Part shown: piece after piece, positions 44,608 to 53,830 of the stretch
Position numbering within the stretch: position 1 is the stretch's first letter
Layout of the letters: each line of letters starts with the position of its first letter
Origin: Pseudanabaena sp. Chao 1811
GTDB lineage: Bacteria; Cyanobacteriota; Cyanobacteriia; Pseudanabaenales; Pseudanabaenaceae
Length of the DNA: 64,000 nt
Assembly (NCBI RefSeq): GCF_027942295.1
Contig: NZ_CP101416.1
Location: 2,396,001 to 2,460,000, forward strand
Reading direction: 5' to 3'
Translations under genes and position numbers: made by a program
Notes under the pieces: generated by a model
The model's database searches: none
Seen by the model: only the letters and a program-made list of their open reading frames with translations
Told to the model about the DNA's origin: nothing

Positions 44608-45558
44608 ATGTCTCATAGTCCTATTCTAAGCATTTGTATTCCAGCTTATAACCGCCCACTGTGGTTTCACCGAGCTTTAGAATCGATTGTGATAGGAAAT
44701 AAGGAATTTGAGTCATCCGTGGAAATTGTTATTACGGATGACTCAAGCACTCAAGAATGTGAAGAAATTATGAGGCAAGTTTGCTGTCAATGGTCTGGTC
44801 AATGTATCTATGAACATCATCCAGTTCGTTTAGGCATGGTGGAAAATTGGAATCGCGCAATTAGCCTCACCACAGGACAGTATATAGTCGTTCTTCATGA
44901 TGATGACTTTTTATTAAAGGATGCTATTACTAACATCCTTGCAACAATCAAAGCCGTAAATCATCCTGTTCTTTTATTTGGGGTTGAGGTAGTGGATGAG
45001 CAAGAAAGAGTCATGAAGCGGCAGATTTTTAAAGAAAATCAGTGGTTATCGCCACGAGATGCGTTGATAAGCCTATTGTCAAACTCGTCTTTTGTAAGAT
45101 TTCCTGCGATCGTGGTCGCCCGTTCTGCTTTTGCAGAAATGGGAATGTTTCGGACTGAGTGGAGAGAGCCTTGCGATCTGGATATGTGGATTAGGCTATT
45201 TAGTCGATATGGTGTGTATTGTCTACAAGATGTCACAACAGCCTATCGAGTTCATGATCAAGCTTTGACAATGGGCGTATTCAATGAACAAACAATTAAC
45301 CTATTATTAGGTTTGTTTGCGGAAGTGAAACAATTAAATATTTTAAGTTCAGAGGAAATTGTAAGTTGTAAAGCATTGTTTCTGTATCAGTTTATTTTAG
45401 CGGGAGCATGGCGACAGTTAAAACGAGGAAGGTTACAAGAATTTCGGAGAGTAATGGAATTAATGGATATTTCCGAGGTTAAAAATTTACCCTGTCCTAA
45501 AAAATGGTGGATGCTAAATTCTATCTTTAGAGTTTTGTCTAACGGACTACGCATCTGA
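44608..45558 (+). CDS. Family 2 glycosyltransferase
   Basis: I use the ATG at 44608 (MSHSPILSICIPAYNRPLWF) instead of a TTG at 44563. The roughly 316-residue GT-A enzyme has LSICIPAYNR, the nucleotide-sugar-binding VITDDSS, and the metal-binding DDD in VVLHDDDF. The C-terminus lacks a membrane segment. It faces the rest of the glycan locus from the opposite strand, and its last codon lies 11 bp from the stop of the convergent gene. It probably adds one sugar of the same glycan. Confidence 0.88.
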   Translation: MSHSPILSICIPAYNRPLWFHRALESIVIGNKEFESSVEIVITDDSSTQECEEIMRQVCCQWSGQCIYEHHPVRLGMVENWNRAISLTTGQYIVVLHDDDFLLKDAITNILATIKAVNHPVLLFGVEVVDEQERVMKRQIFKENQWLSPRDALISLLSNSSFVRFPAIVVARSAFAEMGMFRTEWREPCDLDMWIRLFSRYGVYCLQDVTTAYRVHDQALTMGVFNEQTINLLLGLFAEVKQLNILSSEEIVSCKALFLYQFILAGAWRQLKRGRLQEFRRVMELMDISEVKNLPCPKKWWMLNSIFRVLSNGLRI

Positions 45559-45569
45559 ACTGTCGGTAA

Positions 45570-47426
45570 TTAGTTATTCAAGTTAATTCTATAGTCAAGG
45601 TGATTGCGCGAAAGATGAGGACTATAGCAAGGGTCATAATCTATATACTTCTTCCATTTTGTCTGCATATATTTAATTTCAGCATTAAATCTTTTCAGCT
45701 TTTCTGGTGTATCATCGTGACCTCTGCTTTTAGATTCATGATGATAAAGTTTAACGTGAGGTAAGTAGATATTTCTATATCCTTTTTCAATTATTTTTAG
45801 ACAAAAGTCTATATCATTAAAAGCAACAGATAACTCTTCTTCAAAACCATTTACTTCATAAAAAATTTCTTTCCTGCACATTAAACAAGCACCAGTTACA
45901 GCTAGATAATTGTTAATTGTTTGTATCTGTCCGAAATAATTAATAGAATCTTGTTTGAAATGTTTATGACAGTGATCTGCAAGTCCTCCCATCCCTAAAA
46001 TAACTCCTGCATGTTGCACAGTATTATCAGGATATAAAAGTAGCGAACCAACTGCGCCTATTGTATGACGCTGAGACTGCTCAACCATTGCATTCATCCA
46101 ATCTGCATTTATGATTTCAGTATCATTGTTTAGAAACAATAAATACTTACCTTCGGCAAATTGAACTGCATAGTTGTTAATCTTAGAATAATTAAAAGGA
46201 ATATCATATTTATAAACTTTAATCCTAAATGGTTCTTTAACTTGCCATTCTTTAATAGCTCTAATAGCATGGTTTTCTGTACTTCCGTTATCAACTAAGA
46301 TTACTTGATAGTTGGGATAATTAGTTTTAGAAAAGATAGAGTTAAGACATCTATCTAAGACTTTCCCTAAATTCTTAGTTGGAATGATAATACTAACTAG
46401 ATCGCATTCTTTTATTTGGTAACGGGGAATATAGTAACCGTTTTGAATTGATACTGATTCACATGCTGTATCTCTTCTATCAATTGCCTCGAAAATTGCT
46501 CTACAAGCTAAATTTGATATAGAATTTGATTTAGATCTTAAACGTTCATGATAAAGAATCTTAGAAACATGGTAAATTGCAGATGTTTGTTCTGTAAAGC
46601 GTAGCAATAAATCATAAACTTTTCCTTCATTAAACTCTTCCCTAAATCCCCCTATTTGAAGAATCAATTGTTTTCTATAGATACCTAAAGAGCCAGTATA
46701 CATTCTAGATAAAAAACTATCAGGACACCAATCTGGCTTAAAAAATGGGTTTTTTAAATATCCTTGATCGTCTATTTTATCTTCATCTGAATAAATCATA
46801 TCAGCATTAGGATATTTGTTTAGCTCTAATACCATTTGATAAATTGCATCATGGGTCAATAAGTCGCCATTCTCTATTAGAGATATAAATTCTCCATTTG
46901 CAATTTCTATAGCATTATTAAAATTGTCAGAATCATTATTAGTTTGATTGTCAAAAACTTTAATTTGCTCATATTTTGCAATATAATTTCCCAAAATATG
47001 ATTGATTTCAGAATCTACTGATATATTCTTTATTACACATAATTCCCAATATGGATAAATTTGATTAGTAATAGATTCAAGAGTATCTTTAAGATACAAA
47101 AAATTGTTCTGGTCAATGGGAAGTATGATACTTATAACTGGCAGATAACTAAATTGATATAGAGTTTTTCGTAGATGTTTAATATCTGAGTTTCTAGGGA
47201 AATTCCTTATCAACCATAAGTAATACATATGATTTTGGGAAAAAGGGATTTCAGGTATGATTTTTAGCTTATATACAAAGCGCCAAATGATCGACAGAAT
47301 AATTCTTGAAAACTTGTTTCTAAGTTTAAAAACAAATCTAACTATAGGATATAAAAAATTAGTTTTTACAAGTATAGACTTGATTCTATTTTTTAGAATA
47401 ATTGAAATATTGATAATACTCATCAT
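45570..47426 (-). CDS. Two-domain family 2 glycosyltransferase (rhamnosyltransferase-like)
   Basis: This 618-residue protein has two GT2 domains. The first (about 95-310) has VISIILPIDQN and the DED motif MIYSDEDKID. The second (about 340-590) has VSIIIPTKNLGKVLDRCLNSI, VILVDNGS, the DxD-like LNNDTEI and GFEEELSVAFNDIDFCLKI. Such tandem enzymes build O-antigen-like chains, often with rhamnose. It is last in a run of genes with short spacers (12 bp from the preceding gene). The base composition is A/T-richer than in neighbouring housekeeping genes, consistent with transfer. Confidence 0.88.
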   Translation of the reverse strand: MMSIINISIILKNRIKSILVKTNFLYPIVRFVFKLRNKFSRIILSIIWRFVYKLKIIPEIPFSQNHMYYLWLIRNFPRNSDIKHLRKTLYQFSYLPVISIILPIDQNNFLYLKDTLESITNQIYPYWELCVIKNISVDSEINHILGNYIAKYEQIKVFDNQTNNDSDNFNNAIEIANGEFISLIENGDLLTHDAIYQMVLELNKYPNADMIYSDEDKIDDQGYLKNPFFKPDWCPDSFLSRMYTGSLGIYRKQLILQIGGFREEFNEGKVYDLLLRFTEQTSAIYHVSKILYHERLRSKSNSISNLACRAIFEAIDRRDTACESVSIQNGYYIPRYQIKECDLVSIIIPTKNLGKVLDRCLNSIFSKTNYPNYQVILVDNGSTENHAIRAIKEWQVKEPFRIKVYKYDIPFNYSKINNYAVQFAEGKYLLFLNNDTEIINADWMNAMVEQSQRHTIGAVGSLLLYPDNTVQHAGVILGMGGLADHCHKHFKQDSINYFGQIQTINNYLAVTGACLMCRKEIFYEVNGFEEELSVAFNDIDFCLKIIEKGYRNIYLPHVKLYHHESKSRGHDDTPEKLKRFNAEIKYMQTKWKKYIDYDPCYSPHLSRNHLDYRINLNN

Positions 47427-47437
47427 AAATCTTTTAT

Positions 47438-48595
47438 TTATTTTTTGTTCGCATTCACATCAATTGAGGATTTTAGTCTAGATTTGAGTAGCTTTTTTAA
47501 TGAAAACCAAATATTTCGCAGTTTCCAAAACTTACTCCTTGTGATGCCATTTAATTCGGCTTTTGCTTGGACTAATTCATTTTTTATCTGGGTTAGTTCA
47601 TTCTGCAATTTTGTAATGCTATACAAATCAATTGTGCCAGTTAACTTTACAAAATCTTTATAGCTTAGAATATTTTGTATGTCTTTAGAATTTAACTTGT
47701 CAAAAATCACGCTTAATGCAAAATACTTAACTGCAAAAATTTCAATATTTAGCATTAATTTAGCAATTAAATATTGACGTATATTATTGTTGATATTTTT
47801 TTGATCATTAAATACTTCCATTTGATTGATTTCAGGAAATATCGTGTCTAAGTGATTAGTGACTTCTAGAGAGAGAAAATTATTATAAATCTGAGAAAGT
47901 TCTGCTGTTGATCTGATGTGGTTCTCTAATCTATTTCCACTAGCATTAGCTTCATTGTCACGGACTCGAAAACAAATTAATTCTTCTGGAATAATATGTA
48001 TTTCGTATTTTTGGCATAGTCTAATCCAAAAATCAAAATCTGGTAATTGGGCAAAACGAGGATCGTATAAACCTACATTTTCATAACATTCTCTGCGAAT
48101 AAGAATACTTGGATGGCAAAGACAATTACCATTATAGAAAAAATAATTTAGCCATTCAAATCTATTGCGATTTGGCTGTATAAAAATATTTTTATAAAAA
48201 TGTTCTCCTTCAAAATCATCACTATTATCATTGATAATCTTTGCATAGCTAAATACTGCACCGATTTCAGGATGACTATTTAGAAAATTTAGTTGTATTT
48301 CGAGTTTATTAGGTAAAAAGACATCATCAGAGTTTAAGAGTGCAATAAATTTACCAGTTGAATTTTCTATGCAATTATTTACTGTAAGACAAGCACCCTT
48401 GTTCTCTGAAAAGACAAACAACTTAATTCGAGGGTCTGTGAATTCTTTGATTAAGTTAACTGATTTATCACTAGAGCCGTCATCAGTAATAACAATTTCA
48501 AAATCTTTATAGGTTTGATCTAAGACACTTTGAAGAGCTTCAGATATGTATTTCTCGTGATTATAAGACGGTATAACAACTGATATTGTAGGCAT
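47438..48595 (-). CDS. Family 2 glycosyltransferase
   Basis: The 385-residue protein begins MPTISVVIPSYNHEKYISEALQSVLDQTYKDFEIVITDDGSSD, the standard GT2 opening, with the metal motif ALLNSDDVF. A C-terminal coiled coil (about 325-360, LQNELTQIKNELVQAKAEL) ends in a basic tail KSRLKSSI, a common membrane-associating arrangement in such loci. The gene starts 4 bp after the preceding stop (48600), so it is co-transcribed. Confidence 0.9.
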   Translation of the reverse strand: MPTISVVIPSYNHEKYISEALQSVLDQTYKDFEIVITDDGSSDKSVNLIKEFTDPRIKLFVFSENKGACLTVNNCIENSTGKFIALLNSDDVFLPNKLEIQLNFLNSHPEIGAVFSYAKIINDNSDDFEGEHFYKNIFIQPNRNRFEWLNYFFYNGNCLCHPSILIRRECYENVGLYDPRFAQLPDFDFWIRLCQKYEIHIIPEELICFRVRDNEANASGNRLENHIRSTAELSQIYNNFLSLEVTNHLDTIFPEINQMEVFNDQKNINNNIRQYLIAKLMLNIEIFAVKYFALSVIFDKLNSKDIQNILSYKDFVKLTGTIDLYSITKLQNELTQIKNELVQAKAELNGITRSKFWKLRNIWFSLKKLLKSRLKSSIDVNANKK

Positions 48596-48599
48596 ATTC

Positions 48600-49841
48600 T
48601 TATATCATTTCTAACTTATTTTGATGTAAGTGTTTTTGAATAGAATCACTGTTGGCAATACTAAAGCGAATAATATTAACTACCTTAGCGATATCTTCTG
48701 TATTGATAGATGTTCCTGTGGGTAACAACATTACACGTTGAGTTAATTTTTCTGTTTCAGGAAGTAGTAATCCTGCATGGGGAAAATAAGATCTGTAAGG
48801 TTCCATTCTATGGCAACTAGGATAAAAGTAACGTCGAGCCATTACATTTTCTGCCTCAAGTATTTTTACCAGAAGATCACGATTTACGTTAGCTATAGTT
48901 TCGTCAACTTCTAGGACAATATATTGATAATTACAGCGTTCTCCGTTTTGATAGGGGAATATAGATATCCCTTTTATATCAGAGAGTTCTTGCTTGTAGC
49001 ATTGATAGTTACGATGATTAATCTCAATAAATTCTTCTATGCTTTCTAGAGATGTTAGCCCCATTGCCGCAGAAGCTTCGCTCATCTTGCCATTTGTGCC
49101 AATATAAATCACATTGTCTAAACCAGCAAAACCAAAATTATTCATTAGACGGAGCTTTTGGGCTAGTTCGTCATTATTAGTTACAATTGCCCCACCCTCA
49201 AAAGCATTAATAAACTTTGTAGCGTGAAAACTAAAAACTTCGGCTTCTCCAAAATTTCCAATCATCTGCCCTTTATACGAACAACCAAACGCATGGGCAG
49301 CATCAAACATCAGTTTTAAGTTATGCTTTTCTGCAATTTCGCTCAATGTTTCAACATTACAGGGATTTCCCCACACATGAACCCCGATGATGCCTGAAGT
49401 ACGCGGGGTAATCATTGCCTCTAGTCGATAGGGATCAATGGTATGTGTTTTTGGATCAATGTCACAAAATACAGGTGTAATTTCTTGCCATTGGAGTGCG
49501 TGAGCAGTAGCAATAAAAGTAAAGGAAGGTACTAGGACTTCGCCTGTTAAGCCTAATGCGCGAATAGCTAACTCTAGAGCAACTGTACCGTTACAGTTAG
49601 CAATGCAATGTTTGACTCCAATATAGTCAGCAATTCTTTGCTCAAACTCTTGAACAAATTTGCCATTATTGGTCAACCATTTGCGATCGAGCATATCGTT
49701 CATGCGATCTAGTAAGCTTTGTCTATTGCCAATATTCGGACGACCAACATGAAGCCTTTCCGTAAAAGTTGGTATTCCTCCTAAAAATGCTAAATCTTTA
49801 ATCTCACATTTAAGTTTAAGATGATTTATAACAAAATTCAT
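48600..49841 (-). CDS. DegT/DnrJ/EryC1/StrS-family sugar aminotransferase
   Basis: This 413-residue PLP enzyme converts a nucleotide-linked keto-sugar to an amino-sugar. The cofactor lysine lies in VFSFHATKFINAFEGGAI. IANCNGTVALELAIRALGL binds phosphate, and FIATAHALQWQEITPVFCDIDP is typical. The N-terminal extension resembles that of VioA/WecE-like enzymes. Together with the N-formyltransferase immediately before it in the transcript, it points to an N-formylated amino-sugar. Confidence 0.93.
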   Translation of the reverse strand: MNFVINHLKLKCEIKDLAFLGGIPTFTERLHVGRPNIGNRQSLLDRMNDMLDRKWLTNNGKFVQEFEQRIADYIGVKHCIANCNGTVALELAIRALGLTGEVLVPSFTFIATAHALQWQEITPVFCDIDPKTHTIDPYRLEAMITPRTSGIIGVHVWGNPCNVETLSEIAEKHNLKLMFDAAHAFGCSYKGQMIGNFGEAEVFSFHATKFINAFEGGAIVTNNDELAQKLRLMNNFGFAGLDNVIYIGTNGKMSEASAAMGLTSLESIEEFIEINHRNYQCYKQELSDIKGISIFPYQNGERCNYQYIVLEVDETIANVNRDLLVKILEAENVMARRYFYPSCHRMEPYRSYFPHAGLLLPETEKLTQRVMLLPTGTSINTEDIAKVVNIIRFSIANSDSIQKHLHQNKLEMI

Positions 49842-49881
49842 TATTTCTGGCTAAAGAATTACGATAATAAAAAAAACTGTC

Positions 49882-50574
49882 TTATAGGAGTCTCAAACTT
49901 ATTTCAAATCGCTTCTGACCCACTAATATTTCTAATCCACTATATCCATCAAACGTCAAACACCGAATTAATTTAATTAATTCTTTCCCTTCCATTGTTT
50001 GCCAGTGATCAGTTGTCTTTAATCTTAAAAAGTCTTGCTTACTATGGTATGTTCCTATCCCTCTTTGTGGTAGTGCTGGCAAGTGTATCCCATCAGCAAT
50101 TTTATCAAAATATTCTAGGAATAGCTGTTTCTCAGCTTGCCTAATACGAGCAAATAATAAGTCACCTGTATCACTTTCGCTATATTCTACTTGGATTTGA
50201 GAAACAATATCGCCTTCATCAATACCTTCATTGATTTCATGTAAAGTTGCTCCTGCTGGTGTATCTTCCCATAAAGCCCAAAAAATTGGATAGTAACCTC
50301 TTCCCCAAGGTAAATAGGAAGGATGTAAATTGTATATCTTTTTGTATTTGGAAATCACAAAAGGTTTAAATATTTTAGGGTAATGAATAGAAATTGCATT
50401 AGTAGAGTTTATAAATTCAACTAAATTTGGATTCTGATTGGAAACATTAATATTTAAGCTTTGAGCTTTTTCAAAGATTGATTTATCAAAAGTAAAAACC
50501 TGATTAGTTCTATTTGATGGAACCTGTTCTAAAGCCCACAAACCGATATCACCACCAAGGTATAGATCAATCAT
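49882..50574 (-). CDS. Formyltransferase-family protein, probable amino-sugar N-formyltransferase
   Basis: This 230-residue protein has the formyltransferase triad: Asn and His in YNLHPSYLP / TLHEINEGIDEGDIV and the Asp in EGDIV. It uses formyl-tetrahydrofolate to modify an amine. It lies in order between the methyltransferase and the aminotransferase genes, which suits an N-formylated sugar such as those made by VioF-type enzymes. It is shorter than methionyl-tRNA formyltransferase and lacks its C-terminal domain. Confidence 0.88.
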   Translation of the reverse strand: MIDLYLGGDIGLWALEQVPSNRTNQVFTFDKSIFEKAQSLNINVSNQNPNLVEFINSTNAISIHYPKIFKPFVISKYKKIYNLHPSYLPWGRGYYPIFWALWEDTPAGATLHEINEGIDEGDIVSQIQVEYSESDTGDLLFARIRQAEKQLFLEYFDKIADGIHLPALPQRGIGTYHSKQDFLRLKTTDHWQTMEGKELIKLIRCLTFDGYSGLEILVGQKRFEISLRLL

Positions 50575-50579
50575 TATTT

Positions 50580-51218
50580 CTAATCCTTTATAGCTTCACA
50601 AATTAATTTTGAATCTTTTCGAGTCTCTAAATTATTTAATTCTGTGACTTCACTGACACCCCACTCTACATCCTTAATGATCCTAAAACCTGCCTCTTTT
50701 ATTCTTCGATGCAGTTCTTCTCGATCATACATCCATTGATGTCCCCACCATCGGAAAGAAATGTTAATCATTTCAGCACGGGTTTTAATAAATTCATGAC
50801 CTTCCCATTTTAACCAGTCTTGATCTCGCCAATTTTCTGATTGATATTTATCCACGGTATATTCTAATGACGGCATTGCTATCCGTAAAACCCCATTAGA
50901 TTTTAAAATACGGTGACATTCTTTTAAAAAGAAAATAGCTTGCTCAATAGATAAGTGTTCTAAGAAATGTTCGTTATAGATTAATGAACAAGAATTACTT
51001 TCAAGGAATGGTAAACCATAAGAAGTATCCCAAATAATATCAACTACTTGGCTTTGCTCTTTGTCTATATTAATCCAGTCATCCAATCTAATAGAACCAC
51101 AACCAATGTGTAATTTATAAGGAGATTTATGATTAGATAGTGTTTTGTTGATTGATCTAATTTTTGTTTTTCTATTTACTTTGCTTAGCAAGCTACTTAG
51201 ATTTTTGATAATACTCAT
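50580..51218 (-). CDS. SAM-dependent methyltransferase of the glycan locus
   Basis: This 212-residue class I methyltransferase has the SAM loop LHIGCGSIRLDDWINID and the later motifs NEHFLEHLS and ECHRILKSNGVLRIAMPSLEY. The EHLS plus W-rich tail (FRWWGHQWMYDREEL) is typical of small methyltransferases in O-antigen or capsule loci, where they can cap chain ends. It is 5 bp from the next gene and 15 bp from the ABC ATPase gene. Confidence 0.88.
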   Translation of the reverse strand: MSIIKNLSSLLSKVNRKTKIRSINKTLSNHKSPYKLHIGCGSIRLDDWINIDKEQSQVVDIIWDTSYGLPFLESNSCSLIYNEHFLEHLSIEQAIFFLKECHRILKSNGVLRIAMPSLEYTVDKYQSENWRDQDWLKWEGHEFIKTRAEMINISFRWWGHQWMYDREELHRRIKEAGFRIIKDVEWGVSEVTELNNLETRKDSKLICEAIKD

Positions 51219-51232
51219 CGACTCACCTTAAA

Positions 51233-52504
51233 TTAATGATTTACAGTTTTAATTAAGTCATCATTATTAACTTCTAATGACCAATCTAGTTTTGGTCTTA
51301 CAATACCAATCCATTCTCCATACCAGTTTCCTTCTCTCTCAATATCGTGAACCTCAAAAAAAACAACATCATCTATATCAAGAAGTGGAATTGAAGTGTC
51401 TTTAACTATTAAAACTCTAAGTCTATAAGTGTCATTGTTAAAAAAGTTAGGAGGAATATGGCAGCTAGTTTTAATTAGTCCTATTGGAACTTGCTGAGGC
51501 TCTGAAAAAGAATTAAAAACACAAATATTATCATTTGTATAAATAACGTAACTAATATTTAATAATGTATTTGGAATGTAGTTCCAATATTCAAACTCTA
51601 TGGTAAGTGAAGTGAGAACGGTTATTTCTTTAGTCTCATGCGGTTGGGAAGGTAAAATCGCAACCCTATGTAATTTCGCTTGTTCATTTCCAGGGGCAGT
51701 ATCTGGACTGTGCCAAATCCTTTCAAGCTGATATTTTTGAGCAATATACAAATACTTAGAAGCTACTTTATTGATAGTGTCAGTGTAGGATATAGAGCCA
51801 TTTTCCAGCCAGATTCCTTTTTGACATAGACTTTTTACAGCAGTCATATTGTGGCTGACAAATAGAACTGTCTTACCTTCATTTTTACTTACTTCCCCCA
51901 TCTTCCCCAAACACTTTTTCTGAAATGATGCATCCCCAACAGCTAACACCTCATCCACAATCAAAATCTCAGGCTCTAGGTGTGCGGCTACTGCAAACGC
52001 CAACCTCACATACATCCCCGATGAATAGAACTTAACAGGTGTATCTAAAAACTTCTCCACCTCCGCAAACGCCACAATCTCATCAAACTTGCGGCTGATT
52101 TCAGCACGCTTCATCCCCAAGACCGCACCATTCATAAAAATATTTTCGCGTCCCGTTAACTCAGGATGAAACCCCGTCCCCACTTCTAATAGTGACCCTA
52201 CACGCCCCCTAATAATTACCTCCCCCGAAGTTGGACGCACAATCCGCGACAGAATTTTTAATAAAGTGCTTTTCCCCGCGCCATTGCGACCAATAATCCC
52301 CACTACTTCACCCTGATTAACATCAAAGCTGACGTCCTTTAAAGCCCAAAAATCTTCAGACTGAGACTGTCCCCACTCACCCCGCAGTAACCCCTTAAAC
52401 CCATCCACCAAATCTTCCCGCAAGCTATGGTAAGGCTTCGGCGTAGTTGACCGAATCTGGTAACACTTACTTAAATTGCTGACCTGAATTACTGGTTGCG
52501 TCAT
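51233..52504 (-). CDS. Polysaccharide ABC exporter ATPase with C-terminal glycan-binding domain (Wzt-like)
   Basis: The 423-residue protein has the ATPase domain (about 1-240): Walker A GRNGAGKST, signature YSSGMYVRLAFA, Walker B LIVDEVLAVGD and the switch His in LFVSHNM. Its C-terminal Wzt-type beta-sandwich (about 270-410) normally recognises the modified end of the chain. It energises export through the permease at 52930-53754. A decayed DUF29 gene now separates the two. Confidence 0.93.
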   Translation of the reverse strand: MTQPVIQVSNLSKCYQIRSTTPKPYHSLREDLVDGFKGLLRGEWGQSQSEDFWALKDVSFDVNQGEVVGIIGRNGAGKSTLLKILSRIVRPTSGEVIIRGRVGSLLEVGTGFHPELTGRENIFMNGAVLGMKRAEISRKFDEIVAFAEVEKFLDTPVKFYSSGMYVRLAFAVAAHLEPEILIVDEVLAVGDASFQKKCLGKMGEVSKNEGKTVLFVSHNMTAVKSLCQKGIWLENGSISYTDTINKVASKYLYIAQKYQLERIWHSPDTAPGNEQAKLHRVAILPSQPHETKEITVLTSLTIEFEYWNYIPNTLLNISYVIYTNDNICVFNSFSEPQQVPIGLIKTSCHIPPNFFNNDTYRLRVLIVKDTSIPLLDIDDVVFFEVHDIEREGNWYGEWIGIVRPKLDWSLEVNNDDLIKTVNH

Positions 52505-52520
52505 ATTTTTTTAATAACAG

Positions 52521-52813
52521 CTAAGTCAAATTAATATCGCGTTCCAATACATCTCCAATAGTATAGGTGCAATCAGTTGGCATATCTAAGCCAGTTTCCC
52601 CGATCGCATCCAATCGACCAGTTTCATAAACTTGATGTAAATATTCATCCGTTAAATAGAGTTTGAGACTTGGTCTATCCCGCAAATATTTCTTATATTG
52701 AGTCGTTCCCGTTGGATTGTGGTTTGCCAAATCCTTGAACGGAACTGTGGTTGATAGTCCCACTTTAGTAAATGATGCACAATCAAACTCATACTATACC
52801 CAATCTTGAGCCG
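52521..52813 (-). pseudogene. DUF29 relic, truncated at its N-terminus and frameshifted
   Basis: From about 52813 one frame reads RLKIGYSMSLIVHHLLKWDYQPQFRSRIWQTTIQRERLNIRNI, clearly DUF29. At about 52683 the homology moves to a second frame: LRDRPSLKLYL...YETGRLDAIGETGLDMPTDCTYT. One lost base explains it. The first ~40 residues of the family are missing. An 80-codon frame starting at 52763 exists but its first 25 codons are out of frame with the family. Confidence 0.8.
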
Positions 52814-52929
52814 TATTGAGACTAATCTAACTTGTGATAAAGGCTTGTTTGTACAGCATATTATCTATTGTGTGTCTCCAAAACTGGGGATGATAGTTTT
52901 TCATGTGCAATGTAGAACATTATTAATTG

Positions 52930-53754
52930 TTAAATATAGTCTGCAAAACCACTTTCTACAGACCGAAATATCCATGCACCTAAAGTAAAGGTAGCGATCG
53001 CGCACAAAGATGACCAACCAAACCCAAGCCAACTAAACGTGGTCTGTCCAGTCACAGCAAATCGAAACACATCTAAAAATCCTGCCATTGGATTGAGATA
53101 GTACCAAAACAAAAACTGTTTAGGCACAATCTGTACAGAATACACAACAGGCGAAGTATATAGCCAAACCTGAATTAAAAATGGGATGAGGTATTGAAAG
53201 TCTCGATAACGCACGTTGAGCGCAGCTAAGATCATTCCTACTCCTGTGGCTAATACCATCGTCATAACCATCACAGGTGGGACTAATAATAAGCCCCATT
53301 CTGGACGCATTCCATAGATAAAAGTAAGAGGTAATAGCAAAAATAAAGAAACCACAAAGTCAATCCATGCTGAACCCACTGCTGCTAAAGGAATAATTAG
53401 TCTTGGAAAGTAAACTTTGGTGATTAACTGCGCCTCCGTCAGTAAACTTGAACCAGAACGACTAACTCCTTCTGAGAACAATCCCCACAAGACTAAAGCT
53501 GAATAACAAAAAATAGGATAGGGAACTCCATCGGAAGGAATTTTAATTAGATTGCCGAAAATAATATTAAAAATTGTCATGGAGACCAAAGGCTGAATCA
53601 GCACCCAAGCAATCCCAATTACGGTCTGCTTGTAGCGTACGGTAATTCTTCGCAGCATCAGCATATATAACAATTCACGATATTCCCAAAACTCATGAAT
53701 TCCTTCACCTAAAGATGTATTTTTTGAGCGGATAATAGTTACTCTAGAATTCAT
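52930..53754 (-). CDS. Polysaccharide ABC exporter permease (Wzm-like)
   Basis: This 274-residue ABC-2-type membrane subunit has about six helices. It has the usual opening EYRELLYMLMLRRITVRYKQTVIGIAWVLIQPL, the central LWGLFSEGVSRSGSSL and the end LNPMAGFLDVFRFAVTG. With the Wzt-like ATPase it exports the undecaprenyl-linked glycan. It is the first gene of the glycan transcript. Confidence 0.92.
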   Translation of the reverse strand: MNSRVTIIRSKNTSLGEGIHEFWEYRELLYMLMLRRITVRYKQTVIGIAWVLIQPLVSMTIFNIIFGNLIKIPSDGVPYPIFCYSALVLWGLFSEGVSRSGSSLLTEAQLITKVYFPRLIIPLAAVGSAWIDFVVSLFLLLPLTFIYGMRPEWGLLLVPPVMVMTMVLATGVGMILAALNVRYRDFQYLIPFLIQVWLYTSPVVYSVQIVPKQFLFWYYLNPMAGFLDVFRFAVTGQTTFSWLGFGWSSLCAIATFTLGAWIFRSVESGFADYI

Positions 53755-53830
53755 ACCGTTAGTTAACCTATTGGATCTGGAAATTTTTGAAGATGGAGAA
53801 ATCTGAACTCATAAGTAGAAGATGACTCTC

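Noticed and set aside
52521-52763. 80-residue gene
   Set aside because: The first 25 codons are out of frame with DUF29 and the real frame is disrupted; it is better described as part of a pseudogene.
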